Shown here: positions 10,591-20,170 of the stretch, in pieces | How the letters are laid out: each line of letters starts with the position of its first letter | Numbering within the stretch: position 1 is the first letter of the stretch | Assembly: GCA_000014925.1 (NCBI GenBank) | Contig: CP000474.1 | Location: forward strand, 2,294,001 to 2,358,000 | From: Paenarthrobacter aurescens TC1 | Lineage (GTDB): Bacteria; Actinomycetota; Actinomycetes; Actinomycetales; Micrococcaceae | Length of the DNA: 64,000 nt | Direction: 5' to 3' | The notes under the pieces: generated by a model | Seen by the model: only the letters and a program-made list of their open reading frames with translations | The model's database searches: none | Told to the model about the DNA's origin: nothing | Position numbers and translations under genes: made by a program

Positions 10591-11521
10591 TGGTCTGGAC
10601 TCTCCTCTGGCTGGTTAGTGGCAGTCCCATCGTAATCACTTCTCCGAAGACTTCGTCCGGATCGAGCCTGCGGAGTTCCTCGGCGAGGCAATCCTTGAGG
10701 CTTCTGCGGGGGAGCGTGATACGCTGCGCCGGCTGTCCGGGCTGTGTCAGCTCGGCCACGGACAGGCCGGGACGGAAGAGCTGCACGTCGCCACTGGCGC
10801 GGGTGAGGCGCACACGGCGGATGCCGGTTCCTGCCGGATCGGCAACGATCGTGACGGGAGCCTGCAGGGCCAAGCTCAGCCATGCGGCGAGGAGCAGCGT
10901 GCTGGGGGAGTCCGAGGCACCTTCCACGGCGACGGCTGATACCGGGTCACCATCAACCTGGTCGAACACGGCTGCGAGCTGCATGCGCCAATTGGTCAGG
11001 CGGGTCCAGGCGAGGTCGGTGTCGCCGGCTTTGTACGTGGCCCGGATGTTTTCCAGGGCGAGCCGGGGATCGGGTTCGTTGGCGGAATCCGTGATGCGTC
11101 GGTGGGCGATGCGGCCGATCGATGTCTCGCAGGCGCTTTCCGGTGCACCGTGCGGCCACCACGCCACGATCGGTGCGTCCGGGAGCAGCAGCGCAGCGAC
11201 CAATGATTCGCTCTCGTGCGCCATGTGCCCGTGGCCGCGCAGGACGATGACCTCCGAAGCTCCGGCGTCGCCACCCACGCGGATCTGCGCGTCGAGGCGG
11301 TCCGGGCCTTCTACGCCTGCGTCTGCCAGGACAATGATCCGGCACGGGTGTTCCCGGCTGGCTTCATTGGCTGCCTCGATGGCTTCCTCTTCCTGCCCGG
11401 ACTTGGTCACGACCACCAGGGTGAGGACACGACCCAAGGCGATGACGCCGCCTTGTTCGCGCAGCGACATGATCTTCTTGGAGATCTTGGAGGTGGTGGT
11501 ATTGGGAAGATCTACGATCAT
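10580..11521 (-). CDS. opcA: Glucose-6-phosphate dehydrogenase assembly protein OpcA
   Basis: OpcA is an accessory protein required for assembly or redox control of glucose-6-phosphate dehydrogenase in cyanobacteria and actinobacteria. This 313-residue protein matches the actinobacterial form, starting MIVDLPNTTTSKISKKI and containing RVLTLVVV and a PIVAWWPHGAP segment. The ATG at 11521 overlaps the zwf stop by four bases (ATGA), typical translational coupling with its partner enzyme. It is the third-from-last gene of the leftward pentose phosphate block by position and is followed by pgl. Confidence 0.95.
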   Translation of the reverse strand: MIVDLPNTTTSKISKKIMSLREQGGVIALGRVLTLVVVTKSGQEEEAIEAANEASREHPCRIIVLADAGVEGPDRLDAQIRVGGDAGASEVIVLRGHGHMAHESESLVAALLLPDAPIVAWWPHGAPESACETSIGRIAHRRITDSANEPDPRLALENIRATYKAGDTDLAWTRLTNWRMQLAAVFDQVDGDPVSAVAVEGASDSPSTLLLAAWLSLALQAPVTIVADPAGTGIRRVRLTRASGDVQLFRPGLSVAELTQPGQPAQRITLPRRSLKDCLAEELRRLDPDEVFGEVITMGLPLTSQRRVQTSAR

Positions 11522-13074
11522 GGCCTTCTCCAGGTTCGTCCGTCGCGAGCCAGCAGGGCGTCGGCCGAGGCCGGGCCCCAGCTGCCGGGTGCGTAGGGTT
11601 GCGGTTGTTCGTCCAGGCCGGCCCAGTATTCCTCGAACGGGTCAAGGATCTTCCAGGACAATTCCACTTCCTGGTGGCGCGGGAAGAGCGGCGGTTCGCC
11701 CAGGAGCACGTCCAGGATGAGGCGTTCGTAGGCTTCGGGGCTGGACTCGGTAAAGGAGTGGCCGTAGCCGAAGTCCATGGTGACGTCGCGGACTTCCATC
11801 TGCGTGCCGGGAACCTTGGAACCGAACCGGATGGTGGCGCCTTCGTCGGGCTGGACACGGATCACTACGGCGTTCTGGCCGAAGTCGTCCTCGCCGTGAT
11901 CGCGGAAGAGCAGGTTTGGTGCGCGTTTGAAGACCACTGCGATTTCAGTGACGCGGCGGCCGAGGCGTTTGCCAGCGCGCAGGTAAAACGGCACACCGTT
12001 CCAGCGGCGGGTGTTGATGTCTACCCGGATCGCAGCGAACGTCTCGGTCTTCGAATCGGCAGGAATACCGTCCTCATCCAGGTATCCGAGGACTTCTTCG
12101 CCGCCCTGCCAACCACCGGTGAACTGACCGCGGGCCGAATGGGTGGAGAGGTCATCGGGCAGCTTGACCGCTGCGAGGACCTTTTCTTTCTCCGCCCGCA
12201 GATCGTCGGCGTTGAAGGAGATGGGTTCTTCCATCGCCGTCAACGCGAGCAACTGCAGCAGGTGGTTCTGGATGACGTCGCGGGCCGCACCCACGCCGTC
12301 GTAGTACCCTGCGCGGCCACCTGTTCCGATGTCCTCGGCCATGGTGATCTGCACGTGGTCCACGTAGTTGGCGTTCCAGAGCGGTTCGAACAACTGGTTC
12401 GCGAAACGCAGCGCCAGGATGTTCTGTACCGTCTCCTTGCCCAGGTAGTGGTCGATCCTGAACACGGCATCGGCCGGGAACACCGATTCCACGATGTCGT
12501 TCAGCTGCCGGGCAGACTCGAGGTCGTGCCCGAACGGCTTCTCGATGACCACTCGGCGCCACTGACCGGGCTTGGCCTGCGCCAGGCCGTGCTTGGACAG
12601 CTGACGACACACCTGCTCGAAGGCCTTCGGCGGGATGGACAGGTAGAAGCCGTGATTGCCGCGGGTGCCACGGGTCTCATCCAGCTCATCCAACACATCA
12701 CCGAGGCGCTCGAAAGCGTCGTCGTCGTCGAACTCGCCCTGGACAAAGCGGATACCGGAAGCAAGCTGCTCCCACACGGCTTCATCGAACTTGGTCCGGG
12801 CGTGGGCCTTGACGTTTTCCTTGACCTCGGCCGCGAAGTCGGCGTTGTCCCAGTCGCGGCGGCCGAAACCCACCAGCGCGAAGCTGGGCGGAAGGAGGCC
12901 ACGGTTGGCGAGGTCATAGACCGCCGGCATGAGCTTTTTACGGGCGAGGTCGCCGGTGACTCCGAAGAACACCAACGACGACGGCCCGGCAATGCGGTTC
13001 AGGCGCCGATCCCGCGGATCCCGCAAGGGGTTCCGGAGACCGGCGGCTTTCCTGCCGTTTTCAGTTTCTGGCAT
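11518..13074 (-). CDS. zwf: Glucose-6-phosphate 1-dehydrogenase
   Basis: Oxidises glucose 6-phosphate to 6-phosphogluconolactone with NADP reduction, the entry step of the oxidative pentose phosphate pathway. It has 518 residues. The coenzyme loop VFFGVTGDLARKKL is near residue 35, followed by EKPFGHDLESA and the catalytic RIDHYLGKE. ATG 13074 is 15 bases after the pgi stop in the same orientation. A basic N-terminal extension of about 30 residues precedes the Rossmann domain, as in other actinobacterial Zwf proteins. Confidence 0.98.
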   Translation of the reverse strand: MPETENGRKAAGLRNPLRDPRDRRLNRIAGPSSLVFFGVTGDLARKKLMPAVYDLANRGLLPPSFALVGFGRRDWDNADFAAEVKENVKAHARTKFDEAVWEQLASGIRFVQGEFDDDDAFERLGDVLDELDETRGTRGNHGFYLSIPPKAFEQVCRQLSKHGLAQAKPGQWRRVVIEKPFGHDLESARQLNDIVESVFPADAVFRIDHYLGKETVQNILALRFANQLFEPLWNANYVDHVQITMAEDIGTGGRAGYYDGVGAARDVIQNHLLQLLALTAMEEPISFNADDLRAEKEKVLAAVKLPDDLSTHSARGQFTGGWQGGEEVLGYLDEDGIPADSKTETFAAIRVDINTRRWNGVPFYLRAGKRLGRRVTEIAVVFKRAPNLLFRDHGEDDFGQNAVVIRVQPDEGATIRFGSKVPGTQMEVRDVTMDFGYGHSFTESSPEAYERLILDVLLGEPPLFPRHQEVELSWKILDPFEEYWAGLDEQPQPYAPGSWGPASADALLARDGRTWRRP

Positions 13075-13089
13075 GTTTGGTTCTGTGCC

Positions 13090-14721
13090 TTAGCTTTCGA
13101 GTGCGCTGGCTTGGGTGGTCAGCGCAGCGACGACTTCCTGGAGTTGGGCGACGCCCGCAGCGCGCTCAGTGAGGTGCAGACGCAACACCGGCCGTCCATG
13201 GCCTTCCAGTACCTGGGCATCACCTGAGGCCTGTGCGGCAATGAGCTGGCCGAAGGTGAAGGGGCGCTCCGGGATGTCGAGGTCGGTGGAGGATGCCGCA
13301 GTGATCTGAAGGAACACACCGATTGCCGGTCCACCCTTGTGGAACTGACCCGTGGAATGAAGGAAACGGGGTCCCCAACCGAAAGTCACCGGACGTCCGC
13401 TGACAGCTGCGAGTTCGTCGCGGATTCCTTCGAGCGGTGCGTAGGAAATACGGTCAAAGTAGGCCTGAACGCTCAAGTAACCATCCGCGCCGAGCTGGGC
13501 CAGAAGTGCCTGAACAGCTTCCGAAACAGTGGACGCAGAACCAAGCCAGTCTCCGCCGCGAACCTCCACAGCACCGTCGGTGAAGACAGCGGGGGTGGGC
13601 TCCGGTCGTGCATCCAGCAAGCCGCGCGCAGCCACCTTCGCGGCTTCGACGTCGGGCTGGTCGTAAGGGTTGATGCCCAGAAGGCGACCAGCCACCGCTG
13701 TGGCGAATTCCCAGACGAACATCTGCGAAGGCAGGCCACCGGCAATGGCGACCTCGTTTTCGCGAAGTTCGACGTCGGCATCCGCGCCTACCAGCCGAAC
13801 CACCAGGACGTCGTCGGCGCCGTTGGTGGCCTCGGGGGAATCCGGTCCGGCGACCACCGGCAGAACGCCAGTGCCAAGCTTGCCCGTGGATTCGGCGATG
13901 AGCTGCTCGGCCCAGTCGGCGAAACCAACAATGCCCGAGCCGTCTTCGGCAATGACGATCTTGTTGCGCAGCGGGCTGGTACCACCCAAGGCGATGCCCA
14001 AGGCAAGGCCAATGTTATCGGCTGAGTCCTCGTTAAGGATCTCCGCCGCCTCTTCTGCCTCGTCCAGGAATGCCTGAATATCGACACCCGCCAAGCCACT
14101 CGGGACCAGACCAAAAGCGGTCAGTGCGGAGAAGCGTCCACCCACGTTGGGATCGGCGTTGAACACCGCACGGTAGCCGGCCTCGCGGGACGCCTTGTCC
14201 AAAGGCGAACCCGGATCCGTGACAATGATGATCCGGCTCTTGGCATCTATTCCAGCGTCGTTGAACGCCTTCTCAAAGACGCGTCGCTGGGAGTCGGTTT
14301 CAACAGTGGAGCCCGACTTGGAGGAAACAACAATAGCCGTCTCCTCCAACCGATCAGCCAAAGCAGCACTGACCTGCTCAGGATCAGTGCTGTCCAGCAC
14401 AGTCAGCTCGACGCCGGCAGTACCGGCAATGACCTCAGGAGCCAACGAAGACCCACCCATGCCACACAGGACAATGCGTGAGACACCGTCTGCACGGAGG
14501 GCATCACGAAGTTCCAGAATGTCCCCGACCAGGGCCTGGGACACGGTGGCAGCCTCCACCCAGCCCAGACGGATCGCAGACTCGGACTCCGCATCAGGAC
14601 CCCACAACGTGTGGTCCTTCGCGAAAATCCGGGTCGCGATCTTGTCCTCGACCAGGCTGTCAATGTGCTGGGCGATGGCTTCTTGCGCGGCACCGCTGGC
14701 GTCGTAGCTGATTGTGCTCAT
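13090..14721 (-). CDS. pgi: Glucose-6-phosphate isomerase (SIS-domain type)
   Basis: Interconverts glucose 6-phosphate and fructose 6-phosphate, linking glycolysis with the surrounding pentose phosphate genes. It has 543 residues. Sugar-isomerase (SIS) motifs are visible at CGMGGSSLAPEV and IVVSSKSGSTVET, with ITDPGSPL-like IIVTDPGSPL between the domains. This form resembles the isomerase half of the fused transaldolase/isomerase proteins known in other bacteria; here it directly follows tal, six bases away, as a separate gene. The start is ATG 14721. Confidence 0.9.
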   Translation of the reverse strand: MSTISYDASGAAQEAIAQHIDSLVEDKIATRIFAKDHTLWGPDAESESAIRLGWVEAATVSQALVGDILELRDALRADGVSRIVLCGMGGSSLAPEVIAGTAGVELTVLDSTDPEQVSAALADRLEETAIVVSSKSGSTVETDSQRRVFEKAFNDAGIDAKSRIIIVTDPGSPLDKASREAGYRAVFNADPNVGGRFSALTAFGLVPSGLAGVDIQAFLDEAEEAAEILNEDSADNIGLALGIALGGTSPLRNKIVIAEDGSGIVGFADWAEQLIAESTGKLGTGVLPVVAGPDSPEATNGADDVLVVRLVGADADVELRENEVAIAGGLPSQMFVWEFATAVAGRLLGINPYDQPDVEAAKVAARGLLDARPEPTPAVFTDGAVEVRGGDWLGSASTVSEAVQALLAQLGADGYLSVQAYFDRISYAPLEGIRDELAAVSGRPVTFGWGPRFLHSTGQFHKGGPAIGVFLQITAASSTDLDIPERPFTFGQLIAAQASGDAQVLEGHGRPVLRLHLTERAAGVAQLQEVVAALTTQASALES

Positions 14722-14727
14722 GATGGG

Positions 14728-15846
14728 TTAGGAAGCCTTCCGTGCGGTGACCAGTGCGCCTTCGACGTCGGCGAGGAGTTCCTTCCAGGAGCCCACGAAC
14801 TTCTCGAGGCCTTCGGTCTCGAGGAGGGTGACGACGTCGTTGTAGGAAACACCGAGAGCTTCCAGGGCGTTGAGGGTCTCGTTCGCTTCGTCATAGGTGC
14901 CGGTAATGGTGTCACCGGTGACTACGCCGTGATCGAAGGTTGCATCGAGCGTCTTCTCCGGCATGGTGTTGACCACGCCAGCCGCAACGAGTTCCGTCAC
15001 GTAGAGGGTGTCCGGGTAAGCCGGATTCTTCACACCGGTGGAGGCCCACAGCGGACGCTGAGGAAGCGCGCCGGCCTCGGCCAGCACTGCCCAGCGCTCG
15101 GTGGAGAACAGCTCTTCGTAGACCTGGTAGGCCAGGCGAGCGTTGGCCACGCCGGCCTTGCCCTTAAGTGCCTTGGCTTCATCGGTGCCGATGCCGTCGA
15201 GGCGCTTGTCGATTTCGGAATCAACGCGGGAAACGAAGAAGGAGGCCACGGAGTGGATCTTGGAGAGGTCGTGGCCGTTCTCCTTGGCCTGCTCAAGGCC
15301 GGACTGGAAGGCATTGATGACCGCGCGGTAGCGCTCCAGGGAGAAGATCAGGGTCACGTTGACGCTGATGCCCTCGGCCAGTGTTGCCGTGATGGCTTCA
15401 AGGCCTTCCAGGGTTGCCGGGATCTTGATGTGGACGTTGTCCTTGTTGACCTTCGCGTAGAGGTGCTTGGCCTCGGCGATGGTGCCGGCGGTGTCCCAGG
15501 CGAGGCGGGGATCAACCTCGATGGAGACGCGGCCGTCCACACCGTTGGTGGCGGCGGCGATCGGCGCGAAGAGATCGCAGGCGTCAGCGACGTCCGTGGT
15601 GGTGATTTCGAAGATGGTCTCTTCAACGCTGGCGCCGGCGGCAGCCTGTGCTGCGATAGTGGCGTCGTAGTCCGTGCCGGAGGTGATGGCGGCGTGGAAG
15701 ATGGACGGGTTGGTGGTCACACCAACAACGTTCTTTTCGTCGATGAGCTTCTGCAGGGTGCCAGTGTCCAGGCGGGTGCGGGAGAGGTCATCGAGCCAGA
15801 TGGAAACGCCGGCATCAGAGAGCTGTTGCGTGGGAGTGCTAGACAT
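14728..15846 (-). CDS. tal: Transaldolase
   Basis: Transfers a dihydroxyacetone unit between sugar phosphates in the non-oxidative pentose phosphate pathway. It has 372 residues, the long actinobacterial/cyanobacterial subtype. Signatures are [13 protein letters not shown] near residue 45 and the Schiff-base lysine in [10 protein letters not shown] (about residue 145). It lies 32 bp after tkt and six bases before pgi, in one leftward unit. ATG 15844-15846 on the complement is preceded by AGGAGAAAAAA. Confidence 0.97.
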   Translation of the reverse strand: MSSTPTQQLSDAGVSIWLDDLSRTRLDTGTLQKLIDEKNVVGVTTNPSIFHAAITSGTDYDATIAAQAAAGASVEETIFEITTTDVADACDLFAPIAAATNGVDGRVSIEVDPRLAWDTAGTIAEAKHLYAKVNKDNVHIKIPATLEGLEAITATLAEGISVNVTLIFSLERYRAVINAFQSGLEQAKENGHDLSKIHSVASFFVSRVDSEIDKRLDGIGTDEAKALKGKAGVANARLAYQVYEELFSTERWAVLAEAGALPQRPLWASTGVKNPAYPDTLYVTELVAAGVVNTMPEKTLDATFDHGVVTGDTITGTYDEANETLNALEALGVSYNDVVTLLETEGLEKFVGSWKELLADVEGALVTARKAS

Positions 15847-15878
15847 GTTTTTTTCTCCTGTGAGAGGGGAGCAGACTG

Positions 15879-18005
15879 TTATGCGTTGACGTCTGCGAGG
15901 GAGTCCTTGGCTGCGGCTGCAACGGCTTCGGCGGTGATGCCGAATTCGTTGAAGAGCCGCTTGTAGTCGGCCGAGGCACCGAAGTGCTCCAGGGAGATGG
16001 AGCGGCCGGCGTCGCCGACGAATTCGCGCCAGCCCAGTGCAAGGCCGGCTTCAACAGAAACGCGGGCCGTCACGGAAGCGGGGAGCACCGATTCGCGGTA
16101 GGCCTCGTCCTGCTTGTTGAACCACTCAACGCAGGGCATGGAGACGACGCGCGCTGCGATACCTTCGGCTTGGAGGGCTTCGCGGGCCTGGACTGCCAGC
16201 TGGACTTCCGAGCCGGTGCCGATCAGGATGACCTGGGCGTCAACGGTTTCGCCGTCCTTTGAGGCTTCAGCCAGAACGTAACCGCCCTTGGCCACACCTG
16301 CGGTGGAACCGAAGGTGTCACCGGTGGCTTCACCTTCGCCGCGGGCGTAGGTGGGGATGTTCTGGCGGGTCAGGACAATGCCGGCCGGGTTCTCGTGGTT
16401 CTCCAGCATGGCCTTCCAGGCTGCCGAGACCTCGTTCGCGTCACCGGGGCGGACGACGTCCAGGCCCGGGATGGCACGCAGGGACGCGAGCTGCTCCACC
16501 GGCTGGTGGGTGGGGCCGTCTTCGCCCAGGCCGATGGAGTCGTGCGTCCATACATACAGGGACGGGACACCCATCAGCGCGCCGAGGCGGATGGCCGGGC
16601 GCTGGTAGTCGCTGAAGATCAAGAACGTGCCGGAGAACGCACGGGTGCGGCCGTGCAGGGAGATACCGTTCACGATCGAGGCGGCTGCGTGCTCGCGGAT
16701 ACCGAAGTGCAGCACGCGTCCGTACGGGTTGCCCTTCCAGGCGTCCGTGGAGCGCGAGGTCGGGATGAACGACGGCGAGCCTTCGATGGTGGTGTTGTTG
16801 GACTCCGCGAGGTCAGCCGAACCGCCCCAGAGCTCCGGAAGGACCGGGCCGATGGCGTTCAGGACCTTGCCCGAGGCCGCACGGGTGGAAACATCCTTGC
16901 CGGCTTCAAACACGGGAAGGGCAGCGTCGATGCCCACGGGAAGCTTCTTGGCTTCAACACGCTCCAGCAGGGCAGCAGCATCCGGGTTGGCGGACTGCCA
17001 TGCTTCGAACGAGGTCTGCCAGGCAGCGCGTGACTCGGCACCGCGGTCCAGGACCTTGCGGGCGTGCGCCAGAACTTCCTCGTCAACGTCGAAGGACTTG
17101 GCAGGATCGAAACCGAGCACGGTCTTCAGTGCTGCGACTTCTTCTGCGCCCAGGGCGGAGCCGTGGATCTTGCCGGTGTTCTGCTTCTTCGGGGCCGGGT
17201 AGCCGATGATGGTGCGCAGTGAGATGATGGACGGCTTGTTCGTCTCAGCCTTGGCTGCCTGCAGCGCGGAGTACAGCTCCTGCACGTCTTCGACGTAGTC
17301 GCCGGTCTTGGTCCAGTCCACGCGCTGGGTGTGCCAGCCGTAGGCCTCGTAACGCTTGAGGACATCTTCGGTGAAGGCGATGTCGGTGTCGTCTTCGATG
17401 GAGATGTGGTTCTCGTCGTAGATCACCACGAGGTTGCCCAGTTCCTGGTGCCCGGCAAGCGAGGACGCCTCGGAAGTCACGCCTTCCTGAAGGTCGCCGT
17501 CGGAGGCGATAACCCAGATGGTGTGGTCGAACGGCGACTCGCCGGCGGGAGCGTCGGCGTCGAACAGGCCGCGCTGGCGACGCTGGGAGTAGGCGAAACC
17601 AACAGCGGAAGCCAGGCCCTGACCCAGCGGGCCGGTGGTGATTTCCACACCGGCGGTGTGCTTGTACTCCGGGTGGCCCGGGGTCAGCGAACCCCAGGTG
17701 CGCAGCGCTTCGAGGTCCTTCAGTTCCAGGCCGTAACCGGAGAGGAACAGCTGGATGTAAAGGGTCAGCGAGGTGTGACCGGGGGACAGGACAAACCGGT
17801 CACGGCCGATCCAGTCCGGGTTCTTCGGGTCATGACGCATCAGCTTCTGGAACAGCAGGTACGCTGCCGGAGCCAAGCTCATCGCCGTACCAGGGTGGCC
17901 GTTGCCGACCTTCTCCACGGCATCAGCGGCCAACACGCGAACGGTGTCAACAGCCTTCTTGTCCAGATCGGTCCATGACAGTTCTTGCTCTTCCAAATGT
18001 GGCAC
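15879..18005 (-). CDS. tkt: Transketolase
   Basis: A thiamine-diphosphate enzyme moving two-carbon units between sugar phosphates. It has 708 residues from the start chosen. Conserved parts are [30 protein letters not shown], the ThDP-binding region around [14 protein letters not shown], and [16 protein letters not shown] start at GTG 18005 because GAGGGG lies about ten bases upstream; the frame remains open 20 codons further, but that stretch looks unconserved. A TTG nine bases downstream is another option. It is the first gene of the tkt-tal-pgi-zwf-opcA-pgl run. Confidence 0.96.
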   Translation of the reverse strand: MPHLEEQELSWTDLDKKAVDTVRVLAADAVEKVGNGHPGTAMSLAPAAYLLFQKLMRHDPKNPDWIGRDRFVLSPGHTSLTLYIQLFLSGYGLELKDLEALRTWGSLTPGHPEYKHTAGVEITTGPLGQGLASAVGFAYSQRRQRGLFDADAPAGESPFDHTIWVIASDGDLQEGVTSEASSLAGHQELGNLVVIYDENHISIEDDTDIAFTEDVLKRYEAYGWHTQRVDWTKTGDYVEDVQELYSALQAAKAETNKPSIISLRTIIGYPAPKKQNTGKIHGSALGAEEVAALKTVLGFDPAKSFDVDEEVLAHARKVLDRGAESRAAWQTSFEAWQSANPDAAALLERVEAKKLPVGIDAALPVFEAGKDVSTRAASGKVLNAIGPVLPELWGGSADLAESNNTTIEGSPSFIPTSRSTDAWKGNPYGRVLHFGIREHAAASIVNGISLHGRTRAFSGTFLIFSDYQRPAIRLGALMGVPSLYVWTHDSIGLGEDGPTHQPVEQLASLRAIPGLDVVRPGDANEVSAAWKAMLENHENPAGIVLTRQNIPTYARGEGEATGDTFGSTAGVAKGGYVLAEASKDGETVDAQVILIGTGSEVQLAVQAREALQAEGIAARVVSMPCVEWFNKQDEAYRESVLPASVTARVSVEAGLALGWREFVGDAGRSISLEHFGASADYKRLFNEFGITAEAVAAAAKDSLADVNA

Positions 18006-18433
18006 GAAAACCGAGCCCCTCTCTGTGCTGACGGCAGGCTTACGGACACGGCACGCAGGAAGCACAGGATGGCGCCCGCTGCAATGTGTCTACCAGCCGT
18101 TCACCATTGAAACGTTGATCTCTCATCCAGACGCACGGATATCCGAGAATACGGTTTCCCGGATCGTCAACGTGTGCTGATCTGCTCAATAGCTTAGCCC
18201 TAAACGTGTCGCGGAACTCAGGGAATCCCACTAACTGGACAGAAATTCCCTTATATGAATCACGATGGCCCGCCTTGCCCGTGAAGATTCGGAAACATTG
18301 ACGTATTTTGCGGACATCGGGCCACTTCCGGCCACGGTATGATATTTGGAGGCCACCAGCGGTTCATGCGCCCGTGTTTGCTTTCGACAACAGGGACGGC
18401 AGCCGCTGCGAGAACCCCAGAGCATAGAACAGA
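18006..18433. other. Divergent intergenic region tkt/ctaB
   Basis: Roughly 430 bp with no convincing gene. It must hold the leftward promoter of the pentose phosphate block and the rightward promoter of ctaB. A TATGAT hexamer (18339-18344) is a possible rightward -10, but no good -35 is spaced from it. The short ORFs crossing here are antisense to tkt or lack ribosome sites. Confidence 0.5.
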
Positions 18434-19396
18434 GTGACTGCCGCCGTGAGCACAACTGATACGCCCCTTAACGCGTCCCCGGCCCGGGGAAGCATCGGTA
18501 TTTCCCGTAAGTTCAAGGCGTATCTGGCTCTGACCAAACCCCGTGTCATCGAGCTGCTCCTGGTCAGCACACTGCCCACCATGATCTTCGCGCAGCGCGG
18601 TTTTCCCTCCATCGGACTGATCCTGGCAACCCTCGTTGGCGGTGCCTTCGCAGCCGGCAGCGCCGGCGTGTTCAACTGCTACATCGACCGTGACATCGAC
18701 AAATTGATGCACAGGACCGAGAAACGGCCGTTGGTGACCGGCGAAGTGACACCACGCGAGGCCCTGGTCTTCGCATGGATTCTTGGCGCCGCCTCCATTG
18801 CGATCCTGTGGTTCGGTGCCAACCCTCTTTCTGCTTGGCTTGGCCTCGGCGCCATCGTCTTCTATGTGGTCATCTACACGATGATCTTGAAGCGCCGCAC
18901 CGCCCAGAACATCGTGTGGGGCGGTGCTGCGGGATGCTTCCCGGTGCTCATCGCATGGGCAGCTGTCACCAACACCGTTGAGTGGCCCGCCATCGTCCTG
19001 TTCATGGTCATCTTCCTCTGGACGCCCCCACACTACTGGCCGCTCTCCATGCGTTACGGAGAGGACTACCGCAACGCGAAGGTGCCCATGCTCGGCGCAA
19101 TCGCCGGCGCGAAAGTGGTTTCGGTGCAGGTTGTCCTCTACGCCTGGGCCATGGTTGCCTGCTCCTTGCTGATGGTCCCCGTAGGCGGTGCCGGCTGGGT
19201 CTACACCATCGCGGCTGTTGCTGCGGGCGCATGGTTCCTCTACGAGAGCCACGCACTGTACAAGCGCGCACAGGGTGGCGACGTCTCCAACAAGGGCGCC
19301 ATGAAGGTCTTCCACGGCTCCATCAGCTACCTGACGCTACTCTTCATCGCGTTGGCCGTTGACCCCTTCGTCGGCTCGGCGATCGTCGGCAGCTAG
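18434..19396 (+). CDS. ctaB: Protoheme IX farnesyltransferase (heme O synthase)
   Basis: Attaches a farnesyl group to heme B, giving heme O for cytochrome oxidase assembly. It has 320 residues and is an integral membrane protein of the UbiA superfamily with about nine helices. The first aspartate-rich motif is [14 protein letters not shown]; a second conserved loop is [18 protein letters not shown] 18434 is used; GTG 18446 (MSTTDTPLN) is an equally good start. It converges on the TOPRIM gene and ctaA, whose product acts next in the pathway. Confidence 0.96.
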   Translation: MTAAVSTTDTPLNASPARGSIGISRKFKAYLALTKPRVIELLLVSTLPTMIFAQRGFPSIGLILATLVGGAFAAGSAGVFNCYIDRDIDKLMHRTEKRPLVTGEVTPREALVFAWILGAASIAILWFGANPLSAWLGLGAIVFYVVIYTMILKRRTAQNIVWGGAAGCFPVLIAWAAVTNTVEWPAIVLFMVIFLWTPPHYWPLSMRYGEDYRNAKVPMLGAIAGAKVVSVQVVLYAWAMVACSLLMVPVGGAGWVYTIAAVAAGAWFLYESHALYKRAQGGDVSNKGAMKVFHGSISYLTLLFIALAVDPFVGSAIVGS

Positions 19397-19420
19397 CCCC
19401 GGTTCCTCAAGTCTTCACGC

Positions 19421-19467
19421 AAAAGCGCGACGTCGGCACTCACTCCGGGTGCCGACGTCGCGCTTTT
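19421..19467. terminator. Bidirectional terminator after ctaB
   Basis: A 19-bp perfect stem (AAAAGCGCGACGTCGGCAC with GTGCCGACGTCGCGCTTTT) closes a nine-base loop. A and T runs at its two ends let it work in both directions between convergent genes. Confidence 0.9.
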
Positions 19468-19477
19468 CATTGCCCCC

Positions 19478-19545
19478 AACCCTCTCTCACATGGGCCCGA
19501 CCCTCTCTCACATCCCTCGGGCTTGAGCCCAACCCTCTCTCACAT
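19478..19545. repeat. Three copies of a 15-bp intergenic repeat
   Basis: The 15-mer AACCCTCTCTCACAT occurs at 19478-19492, 19499-19513 (first base G) and 19531-19545, with starts 21 and 32 bases apart. Between copies 2 and 3 is the inverted repeat GGGCT-TG-AGCCC. Read on the minus strand, the unit is ATGTGAGAGAGGGTT. The copy nearest the TOPRIM gene supplies that gene's final ATG and TGA stop. No protein or RNA is recognised. Confidence 0.85.
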
Positions 19546-20088
19546 ATCGAATGATGCAACCAGGCGAGCGAGAGGGGGAGGCGCCTGTCCGTGCGGTAGC
19601 GCGGCGACCAGCAGGGGAGCGTATCGAATCTTGTTGCCGCTGCGTCCGCCGAAAAACCGGCGCAATTGCAGCGTTATGGGTTGGTCCCGCAATGAAGGCT
19701 GGCGTTGAAGGAGCTCGAACGACGCGAGCTCGCCCTGGTCTTCGATGACGCTGAGCACGGCTTCAATGCCAAGGCAACGGATGAGTTCGTCCTCCAGATC
19801 AGCATCACAGACCTGGAACCCGAGCTCCTCCAATGGGCCGACCCCCAGACCTGCCCTGCTGAGGGCGCGGGCAACTCCCGGAGACTCTGCTGAGTCGCAG
19901 AGGCCCACCAACCTGTGACCGGCGCCTTTCGGACCGTAGAGCTCGAGGAAGTGGACTATGCTCGTGGCGCCGCCCATCGGCACCACCGAGATTCTTCGCG
20001 CGCCGATGTCATATCCACGGAGGGCGGCCAGTGCCTCGACCGCCAGGCGGTCACTTTCACCCTCTACCAGTACTGTCGTCGACTCCAT
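19540..20088 (-). CDS. Small stand-alone TOPRIM (OLD-type) domain protein
   Basis: A 182-residue protein whose N-terminus, TTVLVEGESDRLAVEAL, is a TOPRIM Glu motif of the OLD-nuclease/RecR kind. The later acidic motif reads LCDSAE rather than a clean DxD. There is no ATPase domain, so it is not a complete OLD endonuclease. The function is unknown; RNA or DNA cleavage or binding is only suggested by the fold. I use ATG 20088 (MESTTVLVEG) because the 18 upstream codons lack family features. It sits between ctaB and ctaA, and its stop codon lies inside the third intergenic repeat. Confidence 0.7.
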   Translation of the reverse strand: MESTTVLVEGESDRLAVEALAALRGYDIGARRISVVPMGGATSIVHFLELYGPKGAGHRLVGLCDSAESPGVARALSRAGLGVGPLEELGFQVCDADLEDELIRCLGIEAVLSVIEDQGELASFELLQRQPSLRDQPITLQLRRFFGGRSGNKIRYAPLLVAALPHGQAPPPLARLVASFDM

Positions 20089-20170
20089 GGGGACAGTATG
20101 CCGGACGCTATGCCGGCCAGTCCGGCTGGACCCCAAACCCAAGTATTGTCAGGCAGCATCGGTGGTGGAG

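Noticed and set aside
11599..13227. 542-codon plus-strand frame opposite zwf
   Set aside because: Mirror frame of zwf with no recognisable domain and no ribosome site.
14611..15966. 451-codon plus-strand frame opposite tal and pgi
   Set aside because: Glycine/valine-rich antisense translation of conserved genes, no family features.
19478..19545. CRISPR-like array
   Set aside because: Only three 15-bp units with 6- and 17-bp gaps and no cas genes; too short and irregular for a CRISPR.
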